The position numbers and the translations under genes are program-made. Source: an uncultured Collinsella sp. (lineage in GTDB: Bacteria; Actinomycetota; Coriobacteriia; Coriobacteriales; Coriobacteriaceae). From it: DNA of 18,398 nt. Shown here piece after piece: positions 1 to 7,227 of this stretch (positions within the stretch are counted from its first letter, which is position 1; every line of letters starts with the position of its first letter). The stretch is taken from positions 1-18,398 of the forward strand of contig URIJ01000018.1 in NCBI GenBank assembly GCA_900547835.1, read 5' to 3'. Under the pieces are notes generated by a model. That model was not told where the DNA came from, ran no database searches, and saw only the letters and a program-made list of their open reading frames with translations.

Positions 1-2
1 GC

Positions 3-1604
3 GTGTCTGCAACCATCAAACCCTTCACCGACGAGTTCGAAGAGTATGGCCGCGATGAATCTCGCGCATCGGGCGAGGCCTCGAGCATTTCGTTTCCGAC
101 AACGGAAAACGAGGTCCGTGCCATTTTGGAAAAGCTCCATGTCGAGCGTGTTCCGGTAACGGTTCAGGGCGCCCGAACCGGCCTTGCCGCCGGCGCCGTG
201 CCCCACGGCGGGCATATCCTCAATACTTCCCGTATGAATCGCTATTTGGGCCTTCGCCGCGATGAACAAGGCCAATTTCTGCTGCGCGTGGAGCCGGGCG
301 TTGTGCTCTCGGAGCTGCGTAAGCAGCTGAGCAAGAAGGTACTGCCGACCGCTGGTTGGGACCAGGCATCGCTTGAGGCCTACGAGGAGTTCCAAGAGTC
401 CCCCGAGCAGTTCTTTCCCACCGATCCCACCGAGGCATCTGCCTGTCTGGGCGGCATGGCGGCATGCAACGCCTCCGGCGCCCGCAGCTACGCTTACGGT
501 CCCATGCGCCCGCATATCACGGGACTCCACGTCGTGCTGGCTGATGGCGATTTGCTTGAGCTTCGGCGCGGCGAGGCTTTTGCCCAGGGCCGCCACCTGT
601 CGCTCGTGACGGCAGCGGGCCGTACACTCGAGCTCGATCTTCCCGGCTATACCATGCCCAAGACAAAAAATGCTTCGGGCTATTTCGTTGCTGACGATAT
701 GGATGCCATCGATCTGTTTATCGGTGCGTGTGGCACAATCGGCGTTATCACCGAGCTCGAGATTGCCCTGCAGGTGGCACCCGCGGTCGTTTGGGGCGTG
801 AGCTGCTTCTTCGACAGCGAAGACAAGGCCGTGTCCTTCACCGATTCTGTGCGTCCCGTCCTGTCCCATGCGGCTGCCATCGAGTACTTCGATGCTGGCG
901 CCCTGGATATTCTACGTCGCCAGCGCGAGCAGTCGACGGCGTTTGCCTCGCTGCCTGCGCTCGACAAAGACGCCAAGGTCTGTGTCTACGTGGAGCTCGA
1001 CTGCGACGACGAAGCCCAGGCGATTGAGGAGCTGTATCACTTGGGGTGGGTACTGGAGCTTGCGGGCGGCAGTGACGATGCGACATGGGTCGCGCGCGCC
1101 GAGGTCGATCGCGAGTGTCAGCGATTCTTCCGCCATGCGGTGCCCGAGAGCGTCAATATGCTCATCGACGAGCGTCGCCGCACCGACCCCACCATTACCA
1201 AGCTGGGGTCGGATATGTCGGTGCCCAACGCGCGCCTGGCCGATGTCATCGCCCTTTATCGCCGCACGTTGGCCGAAAGTGGGCTTGAGTCTGCTGCCTG
1301 GGGACACATCGGGAACAACCATCTGCATGTGAACATCCTGCCGCGCGATGCGCAAGACTACCGTCGCGGTGGCGAGCTGTTTGCCCAGTGGGCTGCGGAG
1401 GTAACGGCTATGGGCGGTGCCGTTTCTGCCGAGCACGGCGTCGGCAAGATCAAGGCGGGCTTCTTGGAGACGATGTACGGTCACGAGGCCATGGTCGAGT
1501 CGGCGCGGCTCAAGCTCCAGCTCGATCCTGCCGGGCAGCTGGGTCGCGGTAACCTGTTTTCGGAGAAGCTCTTGGATGAGCTCGTCCAGAAAGGGGGCGC
1601 GTGA
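3..1604 (+). CDS. FAD-binding GlcD-type 2-hydroxyacid (probably lactate) dehydrogenase
   Basis: Flavin-dependent dehydrogenase of the GlcD/D-lactate dehydrogenase family (FAD_binding_4 domain plus FAD-oxidase C-terminal domain), 533 residues from a GTG at the very window edge. The PP-loop FAD-binding region shows QGARTGLAAG (about residues 55-64) and GGMAACNASGARSYAYGP (about 149-166). The C-terminal domain carries GHIGNNHLHVN (434-444) and AEHGVGK (476-482), matching the family's metal/substrate-site His and Glu-His-Gly motifs. It overlaps or abuts etfB, and etfB is followed immediately by a ferredoxin-fused etfA, so it is probably the substrate-oxidising subunit of an Etf-coupled cytoplasmic complex like LctD of Acetobacterium woodii. 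The substrate (D-lactate, glycolate, 2-hydroxyglutarate) cannot be fixed from sequence. The true start may lie upstream of the window, because no ribosome-binding site is visible here. Confidence 0.88.
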   Translation: MSATIKPFTDEFEEYGRDESRASGEASSISFPTTENEVRAILEKLHVERVPVTVQGARTGLAAGAVPHGGHILNTSRMNRYLGLRRDEQGQFLLRVEPGVVLSELRKQLSKKVLPTAGWDQASLEAYEEFQESPEQFFPTDPTEASACLGGMAACNASGARSYAYGPMRPHITGLHVVLADGDLLELRRGEAFAQGRHLSLVTAAGRTLELDLPGYTMPKTKNASGYFVADDMDAIDLFIGACGTIGVITELEIALQVAPAVVWGVSCFFDSEDKAVSFTDSVRPVLSHAAAIEYFDAGALDILRRQREQSTAFASLPALDKDAKVCVYVELDCDDEAQAIEELYHLGWVLELAGGSDDATWVARAEVDRECQRFFRHAVPESVNMLIDERRRTDPTITKLGSDMSVPNARLADVIALYRRTLAESGLESAAWGHIGNNHLHVNILPRDAQDYRRGGELFAQWAAEVTAMGGAVSAEHGVGKIKAGFLETMYGHEAMVESARLKLQLDPAGQLGRGNLFSEKLLDELVQKGGA

Positions 1605-1606
1605 AG

Positions 1607-2422
1607 ATGAGCGATTTCCATATGGTGGTGTGCGTCAAGGCGGTGCCGGGCAGCACCGAGGTCAAGATGGACCCCAAGACCAATACCATCGTGCGCGATG
1701 GCAAGCAGGCGGTCATTAATCCCTTTGATGCGAGCGCTTTGGAATGCGCGCTGGCGCTGAAGGACGACTTTATCGGCTTTGGCATGGATGTGCGCGTGAC
1801 GGTGGTGTCGATGGGCATCCCCGCGACCGAGTCGCTGCTGCGCGACTGCATCGCCCGCGGCGCCGATGACGCACTGCTGCTGACCGATCGCGCCTTTGCA
1901 GGCGCCGATACCCTGGCAACCACCTATGCCCTCAAGTGCGGCATCGAGGCGCTCGACGAGGGCTTCGACATGCTCATCTGCGGCAAGATGGCAGTGGACG
2001 GCGATACGGCCCAGATTGGCCCCGAGCTGGCCGGCGCCTTTGAGATCCCCTGCGTGACCGACGTGAGCTGTGTGCAGAGCGCGGGCTTTACGACGTGTGG
2101 CTCGCTGGCGCTCGTCCACGGCTGCGATGCCGGCGAGGAGACGGTGTACCTGGAGATGCCGTGTGCGATGACGACCGCCAAGGAGATTGGCCAGCTGCGC
2201 ATGCCGAGTATTGCCGGTATTCGCGCGGTCGAGGATGCAGGCGTGCGCGTGGCTAGCGCTGCTGACGTAAACGCCGATCCCTCGCGTTGCGGCCTTGCCG
2301 GATCACCGACGCAGGTCGTGCGATCGTTTGTGCCCGACCGTGACCAAACGTGCGAGGCCGTTGAGGGAACGGCGTCCGAGCAGGCGGTAAAACTTGCCAA
2401 GATTATCGAGGGGATGGCATAG
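1607..2422 (+). CDS. etfB: Electron transfer flavoprotein subunit beta
   Basis: EtfB, the smaller Etf subunit, which binds AMP or, in bifurcating forms, FAD and NAD(H). About 271 residues, normal for the family. Diagnostic segments are the VCVKAVPG N-terminus, the INPFDASALECAL motif (about 37-49) and CGKMAVDGDTAQIGPELA (about 125-142), equivalent to the family's CGxxAxDGDTxQxGPxLA. Two starts are possible: GTG 1601, which overlaps the upstream stop, and ATG 1607. I prefer ATG 1607 because AAGGGGG at 1591-1597 then has a 9-nt spacing instead of 3. It lies between the FAD dehydrogenase and etfA with essentially no gaps, so co-translation as an operon is very likely. Its partner EtfA carries iron-sulfur clusters, which favours a confurcating rather than a simple single-electron-pair Etf. 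Confidence 0.93.
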   Translation: MSDFHMVVCVKAVPGSTEVKMDPKTNTIVRDGKQAVINPFDASALECALALKDDFIGFGMDVRVTVVSMGIPATESLLRDCIARGADDALLLTDRAFAGADTLATTYALKCGIEALDEGFDMLICGKMAVDGDTAQIGPELAGAFEIPCVTDVSCVQSAGFTTCGSLALVHGCDAGEETVYLEMPCAMTTAKEIGQLRMPSIAGIRAVEDAGVRVASAADVNADPSRCGLAGSPTQVVRSFVPDRDQTCEAVEGTASEQAVKLAKIIEGMA

Positions 2423-3628
2423 ATGAGCGGACTGATTATCGATAGCGAAGCCTGTATCGGCTGCGGTCGCTGCGTTCGCGCCTGTGCCTCGGGCGGCATC
2501 GTAGTGGAAGGCGAGCGACCCAGCCGATGCGCCCGCGTAACCGACGGCTGCATCCTATGCGGTGGGTGCGTCGACGCCTGCCCTGTCAACGCTATCTCGA
2601 TCGAGCGTGACGAGGCCGCTGGTGCGGTGGACCTTGATGCATATCGAGACATTTGGGTATTCGCGCAGACCGACGAGCACGATACGGTGACTCCCGTTGC
2701 CTATGAGCTTATGGGCAAGGGCCGCGAGCTTGCCGATGCTCGCGACTGCCGTCTGGTGGCACTGATCGGTATGGGTCCCGAGGGTTCTCTCGGCGACCTG
2801 GAGCATCTGGTTTGCGCGGGCGCCGACGAAGTCCTGGCCTGTCGCGACGAGCGCCTGCGCCAAAACGATGCGGAGGTCTACGCCCGCTTGATCTGCGATT
2901 TGGTAGCCGAGCGCAAGCCCGAGGCCATTCTGTACGGCGCGACCGCCTTTGGTCGCGAGCTGGCGCCCGGTGTGGCCGTGCGCTTGCAGACGGGCCTTAC
3001 GGCCGATTGCACGGTGCTTTCGATGGATACGGAGACGGGTCTGCTGCAGCAGACGCGCCCGGCGTTTGGCGGCAACCTGATGGCCACCATTATCTGTCCC
3101 AACCACCGTCCTCAGATGGCAACGGTGCGCCCCGGCATCTTTAAGGCGCCCGAGTTTGACTATAGCCGCTCCGGCACGATTACCCAGGTAGTGCTTGCGG
3201 ATGACGTTAAGGCCCGCGTCGAGATCTCGATTCCCGCCGAGGAGTGGGGACAACAGGCCTCAATTGCCGATGCCGAGCGTCTGGTCGTGGTGGGCCGCGG
3301 CATCGGCTCCAAGAAGAATCTGCCCCTGATGCGAAAGCTCGCCGATGCCCTGGGTGCCGAGCTTGGTTGCACGCGTCCCATTGTGGAGGCAGGCTGGTTG
3401 GAGTATCGCCACCAAATTGGCCAGACGGGTGTATCGGTCTCGCCCAAGCTCCTCGTGAGCATCGGTGTCTCGGGCGCTATCCAGCATCTCGCCGGCATCG
3501 GTGGGGCGGAGTGCATTGTCGCCATCAATGAGGACCCGGATGCCCCCATCTTCGGTGCTGCCCAGTATAAGGTCGTCGGCGATGCCGTTGAGATCGTTGA
3601 GGAGCTGCTGGCTCAGCTTGAGCGCTAA
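2423..3628 (+). CDS. etfA: Electron transfer flavoprotein subunit alpha with N-terminal 2x[4Fe-4S] ferredoxin domain
   Basis: EtfA of 401 residues, longer than a plain EtfA because of an N-terminal ferredoxin module of about 58 residues. Two complete Cys motifs are visible: C11-x2-C14-x2-C17-x3-C21 and C43-x2-C46-x2-C49-x3-C53-P, enough for two [4Fe-4S] clusters. The Etf alpha N-domain follows, and then the FAD-binding C-domain with VVVGRGIGSKKN, SIGVSGAIQHLAGI and AINEDPDAPIFGAAQY, the usual flavin-contacting motifs. The ATG directly follows the etfB stop, with GAGGGG (2408-2413) as ribosome-binding site. Ferredoxin-fused EtfA next to a GlcD-type dehydrogenase is the hallmark of the lactate dehydrogenase/Etf complex (LctBCD), which drives lactate oxidation with NAD+ by co-oxidising reduced ferredoxin. 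Assignment of that reaction here is inference from architecture. Confidence 0.94.
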   Translation: MSGLIIDSEACIGCGRCVRACASGGIVVEGERPSRCARVTDGCILCGGCVDACPVNAISIERDEAAGAVDLDAYRDIWVFAQTDEHDTVTPVAYELMGKGRELADARDCRLVALIGMGPEGSLGDLEHLVCAGADEVLACRDERLRQNDAEVYARLICDLVAERKPEAILYGATAFGRELAPGVAVRLQTGLTADCTVLSMDTETGLLQQTRPAFGGNLMATIICPNHRPQMATVRPGIFKAPEFDYSRSGTITQVVLADDVKARVEISIPAEEWGQQASIADAERLVVVGRGIGSKKNLPLMRKLADALGAELGCTRPIVEAGWLEYRHQIGQTGVSVSPKLLVSIGVSGAIQHLAGIGGAECIVAINEDPDAPIFGAAQYKVVGDAVEIVEELLAQLER

Positions 3629-4437
3629 GCGCGCGTCAGCCAGTCGCGCATCTCGTCCTTTAGGCGGCTCCAGGTTGCCTGCGTGGCGGGGTCGGTAAAG
3701 GGCCGCGTAATGCCAAAGGGCGCATCGAGCAGGCGGTGGATATCGCCCTGTTCGCGCGCCAGCGCGCGGCTCGCTGGATAGACGAGCTCAAACATAAAGC
3801 AGATGAGTCCCACCAGGTAGTCTGCGCGCTCATCGCGCTCATCGCGTGCGACGCAGCGGTGCTCGTCAAAGGCGGCAAGTGTCGGCGACGAGAAACGGCT
3901 GCCGAGAAACGTCTTCTCGTCCACCTTGAGGATGGTGTCGACGGTGCTGTCGGCGATGGTGCGCATAATGTCGATCTTGTCACCATCGCGCACGATATCG
4001 CAGAAGCTCCGCGTACGCTCGTCGAGCTGCGCGGGTAGACGAAAATCGCTGTGATAGGCAATGCTCGCTCGGATGAGCTCATCTTCTGCCGGGTCATCGA
4101 TAAAGTCGCGGATGCTCGTTACGGCGGGTGCATCGGCGGGATTCTCGCCAAAGAGGACCTCGATGCCCAGCGCCGCATGGCTCATGCTCTCGGCGTCCTT
4201 AAAGGTGTCCCAGCGTCGCAGCTGCTCAAAGCGGCCCATATCGTGTAGCAGGCCGCAAAGCCATGCCAGGTCAATATCTTCTGACGACCAGCCCTGCTCG
4301 CGCGCTACGGCATCGCATGCCTCGGCCACGTGGTACGTATGCTCGATTTTGAGCGCGATGCGTGGGTTGGTGGCGTCGTAGGCATCGGTGTAGCTTTTGA
4401 AGGCCGCGCGCGCCCGGTCTCGATCGATAGCTGTCAT
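3625..4437 (-). CDS. HD-domain metal-dependent phosphohydrolase
   Basis: A 270-residue protein with a clear HD superfamily signature: an upstream His (H36, in HTYHVAEACD), the H65-D66 doublet in CGLLHDMGRFE, further histidines at H87 (MSHAAL) and H129 (IAYHSDF), and a late Asp in RDGDKIDIMR (D153). That spacing fits a divalent-metal phosphohydrolase, probably acting on a nucleotide or other phosphate ester; the substrate is not recognisable. ATG 4437 is preceded by AGGAAG at good spacing on the minus strand. Convergent with etfA: the two stop codons overlap, so there is no intergenic space. No membrane segment is seen and the C-terminal 90 residues show no known domain. Probably a stand-alone gene, divergent from azlC. 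Confidence 0.82.
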   Translation of the reverse strand: MTAIDRDRARAAFKSYTDAYDATNPRIALKIEHTYHVAEACDAVAREQGWSSEDIDLAWLCGLLHDMGRFEQLRRWDTFKDAESMSHAALGIEVLFGENPADAPAVTSIRDFIDDPAEDELIRASIAYHSDFRLPAQLDERTRSFCDIVRDGDKIDIMRTIADSTVDTILKVDEKTFLGSRFSSPTLAAFDEHRCVARDERDERADYLVGLICFMFELVYPASRALAREQGDIHRLLDAPFGITRPFTDPATQATWSRLKDEMRDWLTRA

Positions 4438-4477
4438 AATGACTTCCTAAAAAGTTGTGTCTTTCGATCCGGTGGCA

Positions 4478-4483
4478 ATTGTA
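4478..4483 (-). promoter_or_regulatory. Candidate -10 box for the HD-domain gene
   Basis: On the minus strand the hexamer TACAAT lies about 40 nt upstream of the HD gene start, within the divergent gap between that gene and azlC. It is one mismatch from TATAAT. No convincing -35 is present at 16-18 bp, so this is only a suggestion. Confidence 0.3.
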
Positions 4484-4563
4484 GGTGAACTCGGTTGCTG
4501 TCGGATGATGATTCTGCCGTATCGCTACATGCGGCTCGGAGACCTTGTCAGGGTGAGAAGCGT

Positions 4564-5256
4564 ATGGTGCTCAAAATCGTTAGAACCGTCTGGCCAGTGA
4601 TGCTTACCTATGTTGCAATAGGCGCGCCGTGCGGAATGATCATGGGGCAGACGGGAATGGAGCCCTGGATGGTCTTTGCTCTGAGCAGCACGTTTGTGAC
4701 GGGCAGCGGCCAGTTTATGATCTGCAATCTTTGGCTGGCGGACGTGCCGGCACCTTCGATTATCGCGAGCGTTGCCGCCATCTCCTCGCGTTTTGCGCTT
4801 TACTCGGCATCGATCGCGCCGCATCTGACGGGTGCCTCGAAGCGTCAGACGCTGGCTGTTGCCGCGACGCTCACCGAGGAGGCATACGGCATCTCGCTTG
4901 CCAAGTTGGTTGAAGGGGAGGATTGGGGCCCGCGCGAGTCCTTTGTGCTCAACGTGATCCTCATCGCAACATGGGGCGTTTCGTGTACGATGGGCACCAT
5001 CGTCGGCGCCGTTGTCGATGTTCCCACCGCCATTGCAGCCTTTGTCTGCACCTCACTCTTTATCTGCCTGCTCTTTTCGCAGCGGCTGTCGCGCGGCAAC
5101 GTTGTCGCGGCGGTTTCGGGCGCGGTGTCCGTCGCCGTATGCAAGTTCTTGGGCCTCACGAATATTGCCGTGCCGGCAAGCGTCGTGGTCGGCATTGCCA
5201 TTGCGCTGGCGTGCGATGCTGTATTAGACGGAAGAGGTGCCCGCGATGCCCGTTAA
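4564..5256 (+). CDS. azlC: AzlC family branched-chain amino acid exporter, large subunit
   Basis: AzlC/YgaZ family membrane protein, the large subunit of a branched-chain amino acid exporter, about 230 residues with multiple hydrophobic helices. Family features are the N-terminal PVMLTYVAIGAPCGMIMGQ segment, the FVTGSGQFMI block and the SSRFALYSASIAPHL motif (the family's N/SxRxxLYSxSLxP). An upstream TTG at 4495 would add 23 non-conserved residues. ATG 4564 is chosen because AGGGTG (4550-4555) sits 8 nt before it and the length becomes typical. azlD starts before azlC ends (11-nt overlap), so the two are translationally coupled. Known homologues (Bacillus AzlCD, E. coli YgaZH) export isoleucine, leucine, valine or methionine; the substrate here is inferred from family. 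Confidence 0.92.
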   Translation: MVLKIVRTVWPVMLTYVAIGAPCGMIMGQTGMEPWMVFALSSTFVTGSGQFMICNLWLADVPAPSIIASVAAISSRFALYSASIAPHLTGASKRQTLAVAATLTEEAYGISLAKLVEGEDWGPRESFVLNVILIATWGVSCTMGTIVGAVVDVPTAIAAFVCTSLFICLLFSQRLSRGNVVAAVSGAVSVAVCKFLGLTNIAVPASVVVGIAIALACDAVLDGRGARDAR

Positions 5257-5569
5257 CGAGTTCTTGGTTCTGTGGCTGTCGTCGTGGGCTGCTATCGCGT
5301 TCTTTCGCATCGCGCCGGCGTTCGCCTTGCGCGGGCGGACCCTGTCGCCCCGTATTACCGAGGCCCTGGGCTATATCCCGCCCGCTGCCTTTGCCGCGCT
5401 GGTCGCCAACGACTTGGTGAGCCCCGGCGCGTTCGACGCGGGACTCTGGCCTGCCTTGGTTCCCTGGATTGCGGCCGCCGGCGTCGTGGTCGTGGCGGTC
5501 AAGACAAAATCGATGCTGTGGTGCTGCGTCTCGGGCATCGTACTCTATATCGTCTTGAGCCTTATATAG
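5246..5569 (+). CDS. azlD: AzlD family branched-chain amino acid exporter, small subunit
   Basis: Small hydrophobic AzlD/YgaH-type partner of AzlC, 107 residues with about four membrane segments (around residues 3-22, 35-55, 65-83 and 88-106). The family-typical segment LGYIPPAAFAALV lies in the middle. A GTG at 5237 is also in frame, but ATG 5246 has GAAGAGG (5231-5237) at 8-nt spacing and gives the usual MPVNEF-like start. It overlaps the azlC stop, as expected for an obligate two-component permease. No clear terminator follows; about 150 bp separate it from the next gene. Confidence 0.9.
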   Translation: MPVNEFLVLWLSSWAAIAFFRIAPAFALRGRTLSPRITEALGYIPPAAFAALVANDLVSPGAFDAGLWPALVPWIAAAGVVVVAVKTKSMLWCCVSGIVLYIVLSLI

Positions 5570-5692
5570 GGGTGGCGTCGCGGGCGCCGAATCTCGTTCC
5601 ATCCCAACTTGTCGAATTTTTCACCGAGCTGGTCTATTTCTTCTGGTACCATGGTCAAACTTTACTGTAGCAAAGCATGACGTGGGCTTTTG

Positions 5693-5708
5693 TTCCGCGT
5701 CAGCGGAA
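5693..5708. promoter_or_regulatory. Perfect inverted repeat in the kdgT leader
   Basis: TTCCGC-gtca-GCGGAA, a 6-bp perfect inverted repeat, ends two bases before the GGGGG ribosome-binding run of the kdgT-like gene (ATG 5720). It could be an operator or an RNA hairpin affecting initiation. Only the symmetry is seen; no regulator is known. Confidence 0.3.
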
Positions 5709-5719
5709 ATGGGGGTTTC

Positions 5720-6742
5720 ATGGCACAGGAAGCGACCGCCAACGAGCAAAAGAAATTCAAGGTCCCGCGCATCCCGGGCGACATCATGATCTATCCGATG
5801 ATCGTCGGTCTTTTGCTCAACACCTTCTGCCCGCAGGTTTTTGAGATCGGCGGCTTCTTTACGGCTGCCTGCCGCGGCGGCTCCAATACCATCGTCGCCG
5901 CGATCCTGCTGTTCGTGGGCGCCGGCATCAGCTTTAAGTCCACGCCGGGCGCCATCAAGACCGGTATCGTCGTGCTGATCCCCAAGCTGGTCGTCGCAGC
6001 GGCTCTCGGCCTGGGCGTGGCATATTGCTTTAACGACAACTTCCTGGGTCTGAGCTCCGTGTCTATCATCGGCGGCATCACGTTTTGCAACATGGCGCTC
6101 TATACGGGCATCATGGGCGAGTTCGGCGATGAGTCCGAGCAGGGCGCCGTCGGTATCCTGTTCTTTACGGCCGGCCCCGCCGTCACGATGATCATCCTTG
6201 GTGTTTCGGGTCTTGCCAACATCCCTGTCGGTACTATCATCGGCTCCATTTTGCCGCTCGTTATCGGCATGGTTCTGGGCAACCTGTTCCCGTTTATCAA
6301 GAACCTGCTGGTTCCCGGTGCCAATCCCGCGATTGCCGTCATCGGATTTCAGCTCGGTGCGTCCATGAGCCTGTCGAGCTTTATCACCGGCGGTATTTCC
6401 GGCATCTTGCTGGGCCTTGTCACGCTGTTTGTCGTCGGTCCCATCACCTTTGCGTTCGAGCGCCTGTGCGGTGGTAACGGCAAGGCTGCCGTGGCTTGTT
6501 CCACCATCGCCGGCACGGCTATGACCACGCCGGTTGCTCTCGCCGAGGTCGCGCCGCGCTACGCCGAGCTTGCGCCCACCGCGTACGCCCAGATCGCCAC
6601 TGCCGTTATCATCACGGCAATCATGGCTCCGATTCTGACCGGCTGGGTCGACAAGAAGTTCTGCCAGGGCAAGGAGGACCTGTCGCCTGCCGGTGTCGAG
6701 GCCATCGAGGAGGCCGTCGCGACCGACATCGATGGCGAGTAA
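5720..6742 (+). CDS. kdgT: 2-keto-3-deoxygluconate permease (KdgT family)
   Basis: KdgT-family proton-coupled permease for 2-keto-3-deoxygluconate or a related sugar acid, about 340 residues and about ten hydrophobic helices. Recognisable family segments include KVPRIPGDIMIYPMIVGLLL near the N-terminus, the GAGISFKSTPGAIKTG region, NMALYTGIMGEFGDESEQGA and the late GTAMTTPVALAEVAP stretch. The ATG at 5720 is preferred over an in-frame TTG at 5690: it follows a GGGGG run, and the total then matches the roughly 330-residue family length. The last 25 residues form an acidic cytoplasmic tail. No KDG kinase, aldolase or uronate pathway gene is in the window, so the transporter stands alone. It is transcribed from the gap after azlD and followed by two hairpins. 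Confidence 0.92.
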   Translation: MAQEATANEQKKFKVPRIPGDIMIYPMIVGLLLNTFCPQVFEIGGFFTAACRGGSNTIVAAILLFVGAGISFKSTPGAIKTGIVVLIPKLVVAAALGLGVAYCFNDNFLGLSSVSIIGGITFCNMALYTGIMGEFGDESEQGAVGILFFTAGPAVTMIILGVSGLANIPVGTIIGSILPLVIGMVLGNLFPFIKNLLVPGANPAIAVIGFQLGASMSLSSFITGGISGILLGLVTLFVVGPITFAFERLCGGNGKAAVACSTIAGTAMTTPVALAEVAPRYAELAPTAYAQIATAVIITAIMAPILTGWVDKKFCQGKEDLSPAGVEAIEEAVATDIDGE

Positions 6743-6788
6743 CGGCCGTTACCGATAATTGATTCCGGCGTGCAATTCGCGCCGTCCG

Positions 6789-6830
6789 AGCGCCCGAACA
6801 GAAACTGTTTTGCAGTGATGTTCGGGCGCT
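6789..6830 (+). terminator. Terminator-like hairpin after kdgT
   Basis: AGCGCCCGAACA (6789-6800) pairs perfectly with TGTTCGGGCGCT (6819-6830), a 12-bp stem. The 18-nt loop can fold a further ACTG/CAGT stem. Only a short T run (TTTG) follows, so intrinsic strength is uncertain, but the position 46 bp after the kdgT stop fits termination. Confidence 0.65.
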
Positions 6831-6841
6831 TTGCTATGATT

Positions 6842-6866
6842 CCCTTTACCCCTGCGGAGTAAAGGG
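6842..6866 (+). terminator. Second hairpin before the GGDEF locus
   Basis: CCCTTTAC (6842-6849) pairs with GTAAAGGG (6859-6866) around a 9-nt loop, followed by GTGTTTATT. It lies 11 bp after the first hairpin, giving a tandem pair between kdgT and the next gene. It may be a back-up terminator or a leader structure of the GGDEF transcript. Confidence 0.45.
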
Positions 6867-6930
6867 GTGTTTATTGCCCTGATTCGAATTGGGCGATTCT
6901 GACCACTTGGGTATTGAAGGGATGGCGCTA

Positions 6931-7215
6931 GTGGTTAAGGCACTCAAGATTGAGATATTCGTGCTATGCATGATTGTTCTTATCGGGCTTGCCGCGCGAA
7001 GTCGTCGCTCCTTGTTCTCGAGCACCCTGCAGCTATTGTTTAGCATGCTTGGCTACACCTCTGCCGCGTACATATTATTCGATATGATCTGGACGCTTTC
7101 GGATGGTGCGGACGGCACGTTGGGTATTGCTGCCAACTGGATTTCCAACGCGGTTTCGTTTTCGCTCTTTGCCATCGCGTGTCTCATTTGGTTTATCTAT
7201 TCCGAGACGATGTAG
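6931..7215 (+). pseudogene. N-terminal three-TM half of an amber-interrupted GGDEF protein
   Basis: Encodes a short membrane piece with three hydrophobic helices (IEIFVLCMIVLIGLAA, LLFSMLGYTSAAYILFDM and SFSLFAIACLIWFIY), then stops at TAG 7213-7215. The reading frame continues without any frameshift into the GGDEF ORF only 12 nt downstream. Together the pieces give 3+4 helices plus a GGDEF domain, a sensible seven-TM diguanylate cyclase of about 380 residues. Likely start is GTG 6931, with GAAGGG at 6916-6921 (9-nt spacing); ATG 6922 and TTG 6889 are also in frame. The TAG context (ACG ATG TAG GGC) is explained by one base change, such as CAG to TAG. I read this as a nonsense-mutated gene; readthrough or an assembly error are alternatives. 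Confidence 0.65.
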
Positions 7216-7227
7216 GGCTCTCGCCTT

